Shown here one piece after another: positions 36,066-43,801 of a stretch of 64,000 bases of DNA. The notes under the pieces were generated by a model, which made no database searches, was not told the DNA's origin, and was given only the letters and a program-made list of their open reading frames with translations. The DNA is from Pontibacter sp. SGAir0037 (GTDB lineage Bacteria > Bacteroidota > Bacteroidia > Cytophagales > Hymenobacteraceae). The DNA is taken from assembly GCF_005491705.1 (NCBI RefSeq), contig NZ_CP028092.1:2418001-2482000 (forward strand). Reading direction: 5' to 3'. The translations under genes were made by a program, and so were the position numbers. The stretch's first letter is position 1. Every line of letters starts with the position of its first letter.

Positions 36066-37367
36066 ATGGAGGAATACTTCGAACTTAAAAAGAACGGAAC
36101 AACAGTACAGACCGAAATTATAGCAGGCGTATCCTCCTTTCTGGCTACTTCCTATATTATAGTAGTTAATCCGAATATTTTGAGCCAGGCTGGAATGCCG
36201 TTTGCAGGCGTACTTACAGCTACCGTTCTGGTAAGCTTTTTCAGCAGCTTGATGATGGGTTTCTATGCGCGGAACCCGATACTGGTAGCACCGGGCATGG
36301 GCTTAAATGCTTTTTTTACATTCTCAGCGGTAATGGGTATGGGAGTTGCGTGGCAGGTAGCTTTAGGCGCCGTATTCTGGTCGGGAGTAGTTTTCCTGCT
36401 CCTGTCTGTGTTTAACATTCGTACCTTTATAGTAAAAGCCATTCCCAGAACATTACGCTATGCCATTGCGGCAGGTATAGGCTTATTTATCTCGCTCATC
36501 GGCTTGGCTAATGCACAGTTCATAGTTTCCAATCCTTCCACCATTTTAGGCATAGGTCCGCTTACACCTGCTCTGCTTACCTTCGTATTTGGGTTGCTTA
36601 TAACGGCTGTTCTTGTCACAAGGCAGGTGAAGGGTGCGATCCTGATCGGGATAGTACTCACGACGCTGGCTGCCTATCCTATTGGCAGGTGGTGGGGGCT
36701 GGACGCTACTCCTCTTGTAAACTGGCAGGGACTTCTGGCCGCACCAGATTTCAGCCTCCTTTTTCAACTGGACCTGTTGGGCTCGCTGCAGTGGGCTATT
36801 GTACCCGTTATTTTTGCCTTTGTATTTACGGATATGTTCGATAGCCTGTCCACTTTTGTAGGTCTGGCCGAGGCCGCTAATCTACTGGATGAGCATGGCG
36901 AGCCCCGTAACGTGAAACGGGCGTTGGCAACAGATGCCGTCGCCACAACACTGGCAGGCTTGGTTGGTTCAAGTCCCGGAACGGCTTATATAGAATCGGC
37001 AGTTGGTATAGAGGCAGGTGGTCGCACAGGTCTGACAGCAGTGGTGGGTGGGCTGTTATTTCTGCCTTTTCTCTTCCTGGCTCCCCTTTTATCTATCGTA
37101 CCCTCCATTGCAACTGCTCCTGCCCTGGTGCTGGTAGGTGTATTTATGGTACGCCCTATTACAAAAATCAACTGGTTTCAGCTGGATGATGCCATACCGG
37201 CTTTTCTGGCCATCATCCTTATTCCCTTCACTTATTCTATAACCCAGGGTATAATCTGGGGGTTCTTAAGCTATACGTTCATCAAAATTGCAGTAGGGAA
37301 ACGGGAAGACATCAGCCTGTCTCTGCTGGTTATTGATGCTTTTTGTGTGCTGGCCCTGATTCTTTAG
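36066..37367 (+). CDS. NCS2-family (AzgA-like) nucleobase permease
   Basis: A 433-residue inner-membrane carrier with about 12-14 hydrophobic segments. It belongs to the AzgA-like branch of NCS2, which takes up hypoxanthine, guanine or adenine with protons. Signatures are GVSSFLATSYIIVVNPNIL (about 24-42), the VAPGMGLNAFFTFS segment of helix 3 (about 78-91), the FTDMFDSLSTFVGLAE motif of helix 8 (about 253-268), and GSSPGTAYIESAVGIEAGGRTGL of helix 10, given here in part. No purine riboswitch is apparent upstream. Its 3' end overlaps the convergent Mut7-C gene by 38 bases. Confidence 0.93.
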   Translation: MEEYFELKKNGTTVQTEIIAGVSSFLATSYIIVVNPNILSQAGMPFAGVLTATVLVSFFSSLMMGFYARNPILVAPGMGLNAFFTFSAVMGMGVAWQVALGAVFWSGVVFLLLSVFNIRTFIVKAIPRTLRYAIAAGIGLFISLIGLANAQFIVSNPSTILGIGPLTPALLTFVFGLLITAVLVTRQVKGAILIGIVLTTLAAYPIGRWWGLDATPLVNWQGLLAAPDFSLLFQLDLLGSLQWAIVPVIFAFVFTDMFDSLSTFVGLAEAANLLDEHGEPRNVKRALATDAVATTLAGLVGSSPGTAYIESAVGIEAGGRTGLTAVVGGLLFLPFLFLAPLLSIVPSIATAPALVLVGVFMVRPITKINWFQLDDAIPAFLAIILIPFTYSITQGIIWGFLSYTFIKIAVGKREDISLSLLVIDAFCVLALIL

Positions 37368-38085
37368 CATCACTGTTTTCCTTTAACTGCCGGATGTAAA
37401 CCTCCATTCTTTCATAATGAGAGCCTTTCCAGTATACCCTGTGGCAATCGAGGCATCTGTAAAATTCATGGAAGTAGATCTTTGTCTTAGGCGGTAATTG
37501 CGCCAATACTTCTTCTTTTGCGGCTTCTTTGAGTAAGCCATTGCAGGCAAGGCAGCGCGTGAGCGGCTTTAGGTAGTTTTTCAGGTGGTAATACTGCATT
37601 ACCTCTTCCAGCTGCTCCTGCAAATGTTGAGAGCGCAGCCAATACCCGCACTTTACTGATTTTTGCTTCAGCAAGCCAACATCGCGGGTTAGCACAATAC
37701 GGTTTTCTGCTTCGGCTATAGTGGCGATTTCCCGATCCGAATAAGTATTCTGATAAAGTGTATCAAAGCCCAGCAGCCGCAGGTTCTTAGCCAGGGTGCC
37801 TAAATGCACATCCAATACAAAGGCGGGCATACCGGGAACAGTAGCTGGTGTAGAAAAAGGGTATACCTCCACCCGGTCCTGCTTCTTAAGAAGATAGTTT
37901 AAACCAACCGGCACCTGGTTAACCAGAACTTTACCTATTTCGGGATGAGGAACACCCATCGCTTCTATGGCATCTTTTACAGCCGGTGTGCCCGTAAAGG
38001 CATACGCCACCCATGCTTCTTTCTTCTTCTTTGAAAGAAAATCATTCAGGGAACCATGAAAAAAGAAAGTCGCCTCCTGCCACAT
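37330..38085 (-). CDS. Mut7-C RNAse / ubiquitin-like domain protein
   Basis: A 251-residue protein with an N-terminal ubiquitin/ThiS-like fold (about 1-85, Mut7-C_ub) and a C-terminal PIN-like Mut7-C RNAse domain (about 90-245). The PIN part shows FVLDVHLGTLAKNLRLLGFD, SDREIATIAEAENRIVLTRD with conserved acidic residues, and a zinc-ribbon end with CLACNGLL and CLDCHRVYWKGSHYERM. This is the standard two-domain bacterial form, thought to cut RNA. Its start is the ATG at 38085. It converges on and overlaps the 3' end of the permease gene, so the two messages have complementary ends. Confidence 0.92.
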   Translation of the reverse strand: MWQEATFFFHGSLNDFLSKKKKEAWVAYAFTGTPAVKDAIEAMGVPHPEIGKVLVNQVPVGLNYLLKKQDRVEVYPFSTPATVPGMPAFVLDVHLGTLAKNLRLLGFDTLYQNTYSDREIATIAEAENRIVLTRDVGLLKQKSVKCGYWLRSQHLQEQLEEVMQYYHLKNYLKPLTRCLACNGLLKEAAKEEVLAQLPPKTKIYFHEFYRCLDCHRVYWKGSHYERMEVYIRQLKENSDAKESGPAHKKHQ

Positions 38086-38165
38086 GCTTTGCTGAAAACT
38101 ATTGCTTCTTCTGTAAGTACGTGCCGATCCACCTTATAGCTACAGCCAGAGCATACAGGCACATC

Positions 38166-38930
38166 TTAAGAAAGCGCTACATCCAGTTCCTTGATCTCTG
38201 ATTTATAGGCGGAAGGCAGTATGATGGATTTCATGACGTTATCCAGCCTGATATAACGGCTAAATTTGTAGGCTGCCAGTACAGGCTTTAAAAACGGAAT
38301 GTTGCCCAATTGCAGCAGGGAAGCCACACGCCCCGGCACGACCAGTAGTTGCGCCTGCAGCAGCAGCTGGTACCTGATAAAACCCAGGTGCTTCTTATAC
38401 TGCTTGTACAGATCGGTGGCATAAAGGCTCATCCGTAGGTTTTGCTCCAGGTGTTCGGCACGCATCTTCAGCCAGTCCGGGTAAGTAGCAGGCAGTTCTT
38501 TTAAGCCCATACGGCTCCCAACACGGTAAAACACCTCAAATACCTCTTCTTTTTCTGAAAAGCTTAGTTTCCGCTCCAATATTTCGTAAGAACGGATGGA
38601 ATAATCGATGAGCATAAACAACACATCTCGGTAGGCCCAATCCGGAATAGAGGCTCCTCTGGCTTTTTCTACACCAGCATGAATAGCCGCCATTTTATCA
38701 ATCGCATTATTAGCAGCAGATTTTTCCAGGAAAACAATCTGGCGGGCATAGGCTACAGTAGAAAAAAGCCTGCCAAGCGGATCGGCTGGCAAACGCCCCG
38801 TAAAGTAAAGCCAGTCAACGGCTTTATTCAGCGCAAATTCTGCGGATGCTCCGGCAAAGATAAACAGAATTGTATCGCCTTTCCCCCATATTTCCCGAAC
38901 TATTGAGCCTTTCTTTACAAAATATTCCAT
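38166..38930 (-). CDS. Oxygenase MpaB-family protein (DUF2236)
   Basis: A 254-residue protein matching the DUF2236/MpaB-like family, whose members include latex-clearing protein and the mycophenolic-acid oxygenase MpaB, haem enzymes that cleave C=C bonds. Features are IVREIWGKGDTILFIFAGASAEF near residue 10-32, the DPLGRLFSTVAYARQIVF segment (about 50-67), and WAYRDVLFMLIDYSIRSYEI (about 97-116). The His ligand normally in the family is not easily assigned here, so catalytic ability is uncertain. No signal peptide. It stands 80 bases upstream of the Mut7-C gene on the same strand and may be co-transcribed with it. Confidence 0.75.
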   Translation of the reverse strand: MEYFVKKGSIVREIWGKGDTILFIFAGASAEFALNKAVDWLYFTGRLPADPLGRLFSTVAYARQIVFLEKSAANNAIDKMAAIHAGVEKARGASIPDWAYRDVLFMLIDYSIRSYEILERKLSFSEKEEVFEVFYRVGSRMGLKELPATYPDWLKMRAEHLEQNLRMSLYATDLYKQYKKHLGFIRYQLLLQAQLLVVPGRVASLLQLGNIPFLKPVLAAYKFSRYIRLDNVMKSIILPSAYKSEIKELDVALS

Positions 38931-39112
38931 ACCTGTTAAACATCAACTTATAGAAATCGGTGCAACCAAACCAGAGAATTTAGCCGGACCTGCAGGTACA
39001 GATAGATTAGATTCGCCGATACATTTCCTGCAGTAACCAGTTAGAAACAAGAGAGTTGCCAGAAAGATCGTAGGCAAACAAATTGAAAAGATAAGTACAG
39101 CAGCGTTAGTGC

Positions 39113-39499
39113 TTATGCCCCTAGCACCAACTGTTGCACCTTATCCGCAGTAAGGGGCTTATTAATAAACTCCCCGATATTGTACAAACTGGCAGTTTCC
39201 ACATCTTTAGGTGAGATGGAAGAAGTCAGCAATACAATCCGGACAGGACCGCTGAAGGAAAACCTCTGAAAATGCTCCAGGAACTCAAAGCCATTCATCA
39301 CAGGCATATTAATATCCAATAAGATCAGATCCGGATAGGTATCCTGCCCCTGATGCTTCTCTACAAAATCAAGGGCCTCCTTTCCGTTCAGGGTCGTACT
39401 GATATGCTCTATACTGTTTACCTTCTTTAGCAATCGCTGTGCAATAAAATTGCTGGCAGAGTCATCGTCGACCAGTAAAACATTCTTAATCTGAGGCAT
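39113..39499 (-). CDS. Single-domain response regulator (receiver only)
   Basis: A 128-residue CheY-like receiver with no output domain. It has the acidic pocket DDD at residues 11-13, the phosphoacceptor Asp62 in LILLDINMPVMNG, the Thr/Ser in VLLTSS and the Lys in FINKPL. Such proteins pass a phosphate or bind a partner directly, as CheY or Spo0F do. No histidine kinase is encoded nearby. The leader on the minus strand holds an 11-base imperfect hairpin (39530-39540 with 39559-39569) and a good AAGGAG-like ribosome site, which is uncommon in this phylum. Confidence 0.92.
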   Translation of the reverse strand: MPQIKNVLLVDDDSASNFIAQRLLKKVNSIEHISTTLNGKEALDFVEKHQGQDTYPDLILLDINMPVMNGFEFLEHFQRFSFSGPVRIVLLTSSISPKDVETASLYNIGEFINKPLTADKVQQLVLGA

Positions 39500-40256
39500 A
39501 CTAAATTCTTACTCCTTTAAATTAAAAACAGCAGGCAATTCAATCCTGTGTTCCTGCTAATTACCTGCTTCACCTGCCAGCATAAAGCTTGGCTTTATTT
39601 CTGCAAGTGTACAACTACTACAGCTGATTTGGCTAAAACAACTAACATTAAGTAAAAATGTTTACTTTCTTCAGGTTTTACTTTGACAAATGTATATTAA
39701 AAACATTATTAAAATTAACCGATATAACCCTTCACTATAAATTAGCTATTCCGAATATATAAGCTTCGTCAAATTTAGTAAAAACAGCGTTATAACAATC
39801 ATTAAAAACTTATAATTTCTGCACTTTATCTTATATCAGCTTCTTAAACTATTTCTCAGATTATCTCCTTCAAACGGACAGACTTTCTTTTAAAACTTCT
39901 TAAACCATTAAGGGCTAGTTCTATAGGCCAAAACCCAAACATAGATTTAAAAAATATAAGGTTTAAGTGCTTTTTAGCATACGCAAAAAATGCTTGCCAG
40001 TATGCTTTTGTACTATAAAGTAATGAGTAATTGAAGAAGCTGAAAAAAAGTAGTCTGTCAGCTGAATTTGGGATGGGAAAATAAGATAAATGTCATAATA
40101 ACGCTTAAAATAAATGTGTAACCACTTACTTTATGTTAAGTAAATTTTTATACTTTAGATGCCGATCTGATAAAACAGGTTTAAATAGTTTTCTTTAACA
40201 AGATTGTAAGTGCAAAATTAAAGTGCCTGCATACTTTTCTTCGGATATTTTAACCA
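39500..40256. other. 757-base AT-rich gene-free region
   Basis: The longest gap of the window. No frame of 60 codons or more is open. It is clearly more AT-rich than its surroundings. Features seen: an imperfect 11-base hairpin at 39530-39569 in the leader of the response-regulator gene; a seven-base hairpin at 39650-39667 (TTAAGTAAA words, repeated near 40134-40143); and CAAATGTA at 39687-39694, the reverse of a TAnnTTTG -7 box that could drive the response regulator. The rest has no structure that I recognise. It could hide an sRNA or be decayed DNA. Confidence 0.55.
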
Positions 40257-40646
40257 ATGCTTAAACTTAACAAGGTCCATCATATAGCTATTCTCTGTTC
40301 AGACTATACAAGATCGAAGGAGTTTTACACTCAGGTACTTGGGCTGGAGATCATCAGGGAAGTTTATCGCGCAGAAAGGCAGTCCTATAAGCTGGACCTG
40401 GCGCTGAATGGTGCCTATATACTTGAGTTGTTTTCTTTTCCTGACCCGCCACAACGGCCATCTCAACCAGAGGCGACAGGTCTCAGGCACCTGGCTTTCG
40501 AAGTTGAAAACATAGAGACAGCCGCAGCGGCTCTACAAGAAAAAGGAGTGCCCGTGGAAGCCATACGAATAGATCCGACTACCCAGAAGAAGTTTGTATT
40601 TTTTTCAGATCCTGACCAGTTACCCATAGAATTTTACGAACGATGA
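40257..40646 (+). CDS. VOC-family protein, glyoxalase I-like
   Basis: A 129-residue vicinal-oxygen-chelate protein of the SMU1112c/YaeR-like subgroup. Two beta-alpha-beta-beta-beta modules are seen (about 5-60 and 74-127). The four metal-ligand positions of glyoxalase-type enzymes are filled: His9, Glu57, His78 and Glu125. It may therefore be an active metal enzyme, for example a lactoylglutathione-lyase-like or epimerase-like one; its substrate is unknown. It precedes the sugar transporter gene by 82 bases and may share a transcript with it. The start ATG follows a long AT-rich region. Confidence 0.88.
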   Translation: MLKLNKVHHIAILCSDYTRSKEFYTQVLGLEIIREVYRAERQSYKLDLALNGAYILELFSFPDPPQRPSQPEATGLRHLAFEVENIETAAAALQEKGVPVEAIRIDPTTQKKFVFFSDPDQLPIEFYER

Positions 40647-40728
40647 AGCACAACCTTTTGCGATAGCACCAGGTAAGCTGAGTCAAATTTTTAATTAAAA
40701 CTATTCATAATTTTTAAACATTTATACC

Positions 40729-42144
40729 ATGGCTGGAATTTCTCCGTCTACCAAACCCACGCCTACTGAAACGCCCTACGATAGCAGGCAAAATTTTTCC
40801 GGGCCTCTTACTATTGTAACACTGCTCTTTTTCATGTGGGGCTTTATCACCTGCATGAATGATATCCTGATACCGAAGCTGCAGCAGGTATTTACCCTGC
40901 AACTCTGGCAGGCAATGCTTATCCAGACGGCATTCTTTGGAGCATACTTTATTATTTCGCTGCTTTACTTTCTTTTTTCCATAACAAAAGGCGACCCGAT
41001 TATGAAAATCGGGTACAAAAACGGCATTATCGTTGGTTTGATTGTAGCGGCCATTGGTTGCACGCTTTTCTTCCCGGCCGCCAGCCTCGAGAGCTACGCC
41101 TTCTTCTTGGTGGCGCTTTTTGTGTTGGCCTCCGGCATCACCATTCTACAGATTGCCGCTAACCCTTATGTTACCATCCTGGGTGCACCTGAAGGAGCTG
41201 CCAGCCGCCTGAACCTGACACAGGCACTTAACTCGCTGGGTACGACTGTAGCACCTGTTATAGGAGGTTATCTTATTTTTGAAGGAGTACAGGAGTTACA
41301 GGCATCTGGTGCCGATGCTGTTAAAATGCCTTACCTGGGCCTTGCAGCAACCTTGCTGCTGATAGCAGTATTAATTAAACTGGCGAAGCTGCCCCATGTA
41401 ACCGGTGAAGGTAAAATTATTGCAGACGCTGGCGCTCTGAAGCACCGCCACCTGGTTCTGGGTATCATCTGTATTTTTATGTATGTTGGAGGTGAGGTGT
41501 CTATCGGTAGTGCACTGATCAACTTTTTTAAATTACCGCAGATAGCAGGTTTAGGAGAAACAGAAGCAGGACACTTTCTGGCCTTTTATTGGGGAGGCGC
41601 CATGATCGGCAGGTTCTTTGGAGCCGTTGCCCTTGCTCAGTTTAAGAACAACTCTTACAAATACCTGATCTTTGCCCTGATTGGTGCTATTACTTTTGCT
41701 GCCGTTTACAGTATCTATGGCATGAACGAAGCCTTGATCACCATTGGCCTGGTAGCTGTTAACTTTATCGTGTTGCTGATAGGCAGCTTTATACCGAGTC
41801 GCACTTTAGGTTTCTTTGCTGCCAGCGTTATGGGCTTGTTGCTGATCACCATCTTTGCCGAAGGCCAGTTAGCCATGTGGTCAGTTATAGCAATAGGCTT
41901 GTTCAACTCTATCATGTTCCCTACTATCTTTACACTGGCCATCAAAGGCCTGGGAATTCATACCAGCCAGGGTTCGTCGTTGCTTGTAATGGCTATTGTA
42001 GGTGGAGCAATTGTGCCGCCACTGCAGGGTGTTGTAGCAGACGTAACAGGCAACCTGCAGCTTTCATTCCTGATTCCGCTGTTTTGCTACCTGTACATTT
42101 TATACTATGGTTTTATCGGCTCTAAACCTAAAACCGTAGAATAA
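40729..42144 (+). CDS. FucP-type sugar MFS transporter
   Basis: A 471-residue inner-membrane carrier with 12 predicted helices, matching the FucP/GluP branch of the major facilitator superfamily common in Bacteroidota. Signatures are FFMWGFITCMNDILIPKL near residues 42-59, LQIAANPYVTILG (about 140-152) and LNLTQALNSLGTTVAPVIGG (about 161-180). Family members bring in fucose, glucose, galactose or GlcNAc-like sugars by proton symport. The sugar cannot be told here. A 16-base-pair terminator follows, shared with the convergent porin gene. Confidence 0.92.
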   Translation: MAGISPSTKPTPTETPYDSRQNFSGPLTIVTLLFFMWGFITCMNDILIPKLQQVFTLQLWQAMLIQTAFFGAYFIISLLYFLFSITKGDPIMKIGYKNGIIVGLIVAAIGCTLFFPAASLESYAFFLVALFVLASGITILQIAANPYVTILGAPEGAASRLNLTQALNSLGTTVAPVIGGYLIFEGVQELQASGADAVKMPYLGLAATLLLIAVLIKLAKLPHVTGEGKIIADAGALKHRHLVLGIICIFMYVGGEVSIGSALINFFKLPQIAGLGETEAGHFLAFYWGGAMIGRFFGAVALAQFKNNSYKYLIFALIGAITFAAVYSIYGMNEALITIGLVAVNFIVLLIGSFIPSRTLGFFAASVMGLLLITIFAEGQLAMWSVIAIGLFNSIMFPTIFTLAIKGLGIHTSQGSSLLVMAIVGGAIVPPLQGVVADVTGNLQLSFLIPLFCYLYILYYGFIGSKPKTVE

Positions 42145-42166
42145 CCGACAACTGGCACAACCTTAT

Positions 42167-42213
42167 AGCAAATGGCTCATGCAGCAATTCACCTGCCGCA
42201 TGGGCCATTTGCT
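42167..42213. terminator. Bidirectional terminator between the MFS transporter and porin genes
   Basis: A 16-base stem with one G-U pair, arms 42167-42182 and 42198-42213, with a 15-base loop, followed by TTTT on the plus strand. It lies in the 81-base gap of a convergent gene pair. Confidence 0.8.
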
Positions 42214-42225
42214 TTTGTACCACCG

Positions 42226-43434
42226 TTAAAAGCTCACCTGCACCCGGAACTGTAACGAGTTGGCCGTATAATTACCATTAATCCGGCTGTAAACATAGTT
42301 CATCATCATACGGGTAGAAGCGTTAAAATACCAGTTAAGTCCCAACGTAACATCAGCCAGAGACGAAAACTGCCTGTCGGTGTGTAGTAGATTAATGCGG
42401 GAGTAGCGCAGCCCAAGTTCCCAGGCACCTTTCAGCCTTTCGTGCTCATCAAGTGATACAGAGGAAAATTCGTTGCTGTTAACATTATACTTCCGGCTGC
42501 CACGCTTCAGAAAGTAAGAGGCCATCAGGTAATAAGCATTAAACTCCCTGTTATATTGCTCTGTCAGTTCATCTTCTATTTCAGAAAGGCGGGCAAAAGC
42601 ATGCACATACTCCCCCTGCAGGCACAGGTTTCCTTCTGAATAGCCTAGTTCACCTCCGATCTGCCGCACGTTTTTTACATGCTCCAGCATGCCGGTTCTT
42701 ATATAGCGGGCACCGGTATTAGTCTCGTTATAAGATTTAATTTCATATTCATTATCATTTGGCGTGCGGGTATTTAAAGCCAGACCTATATGAAGTGCCC
42801 GGTTAGCGGTACTGTCATACAAAGGATTATATGCGAAGCGGGTGCTCAATGAGTGGTTTCCATCTCCTTCCAGGTCTTCGGCCAGTTCATCTGTGATTCT
42901 GTAAATGCCTGTATAAATGTGAAGCTTATCCCTCAGGAGCTTTTTCTGCAGCATAATACCGGTATTCCGGGATATACCCAAAGCGCTGGTAAGCGACCTT
43001 TCCATAAACACAATGTAGTTACTGTTTATCTGCTCTTCCATGCCAAAGGGCTCCCGAAAATGCCCGATGGTGACACGATCCACAACAGGCACCCGTAAAA
43101 AGGCGACGTAGAGGTCGGCATACGATACAGTTTCACCAAACGTAAATTCAAACTCGTATTCAAACCGATTATTGATGGCACCGCTAAATGCCAGGCGTGC
43201 CCTCCTCACCTCCACACTACTTCCTGCCCCTCCCTCAACTGTATCCAGTGCCGATGCCTGTCGTAAAAAAGCCATGTCATAGTGCACCCTGCCTCCTACC
43301 CGTATGTTAAAATTACCGTCGCGGCTTTCAAACTTTAACCCCTCGTCCCACTTCGCCTCCAGGTCAGTAGACTGTGCCAGAAGAGATAAACTGATAAATT
43401 GCAGGAAAATCATTAATAGTAGCTGTCGCCTCAT
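42226..43434 (-). CDS. OprP/OprO-type outer-membrane porin
   Basis: A 402-residue exported protein: signal peptide ending near residue 20 (SLLAQS), then a 16-stranded-barrel pattern of alternating hydrophobic residues. It matches the phosphate-selective porin O and P family: RVGGRVHYDMAF near 46-57, VEVRRARLAFSGAI (about 72-85), and VTIGHFREPFGMEEQ with the conserved G-x-FR-PFG signature (about 120-134). It ends with the terminal aromatic QFRVQVSF. In this phylum the family is widespread and not limited to phosphate, so the solute is open. The gene faces the sugar transporter and is divergent from the penicillin-binding protein gene. Confidence 0.9.
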   Translation of the reverse strand: MRRQLLLMIFLQFISLSLLAQSTDLEAKWDEGLKFESRDGNFNIRVGGRVHYDMAFLRQASALDTVEGGAGSSVEVRRARLAFSGAINNRFEYEFEFTFGETVSYADLYVAFLRVPVVDRVTIGHFREPFGMEEQINSNYIVFMERSLTSALGISRNTGIMLQKKLLRDKLHIYTGIYRITDELAEDLEGDGNHSLSTRFAYNPLYDSTANRALHIGLALNTRTPNDNEYEIKSYNETNTGARYIRTGMLEHVKNVRQIGGELGYSEGNLCLQGEYVHAFARLSEIEDELTEQYNREFNAYYLMASYFLKRGSRKYNVNSNEFSSVSLDEHERLKGAWELGLRYSRINLLHTDRQFSSLADVTLGLNWYFNASTRMMMNYVYSRINGNYTANSLQFRVQVSF

Positions 43435-43801
43435 ACAGATTAGTTAGAGAATCCTTTGCCTTTCCTTCAATTCCAAGGCCTGAACCACTTTACACTACTC
43501 TATAATCGGCAATTAGTTTTAAAACAAGCATGCAGCCATGGCAGGCTAGTATGCATTTAAGATTGAATGATAACAAGCAGCTGTACTGGCCTCATTTTTG
43601 CCGTGGCACCTGCACCAGATGAACGTGCAATACAACAAACAAGATATAGAACCGGAATGTATGTAACTTACACGACAGAATATAGGTAATGTTATGGCCT
43701 TCGGGCTGAGAAAAAGCAGCTTTACAGCTGTATCTAACAAAAGATTAAGGCTGCGTCGGGAGCATTGGCACCTGGCATTTTGCAGCATAGAAAACCATTA
43801 A
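43435..43801. other. Divergent intergenic region porin / penicillin-binding protein
   Basis: These 367 bases separate two divergent genes and must hold both promoters. I see no clear TTG/TAnnTTTG pair on either strand and no strong hairpin. A minus-strand frame at 43546-43788 is open for 80 codons but is Cys- and Ser-rich without protein character, so I do not call it. Confidence 0.5.

Noticed and set aside
43546-43788. 80-codon minus-strand frame in the porin/PBP gap
   Set aside because: Cys- and Ser-rich translation without signal peptide or motif; the region fits a divergent promoter region better.
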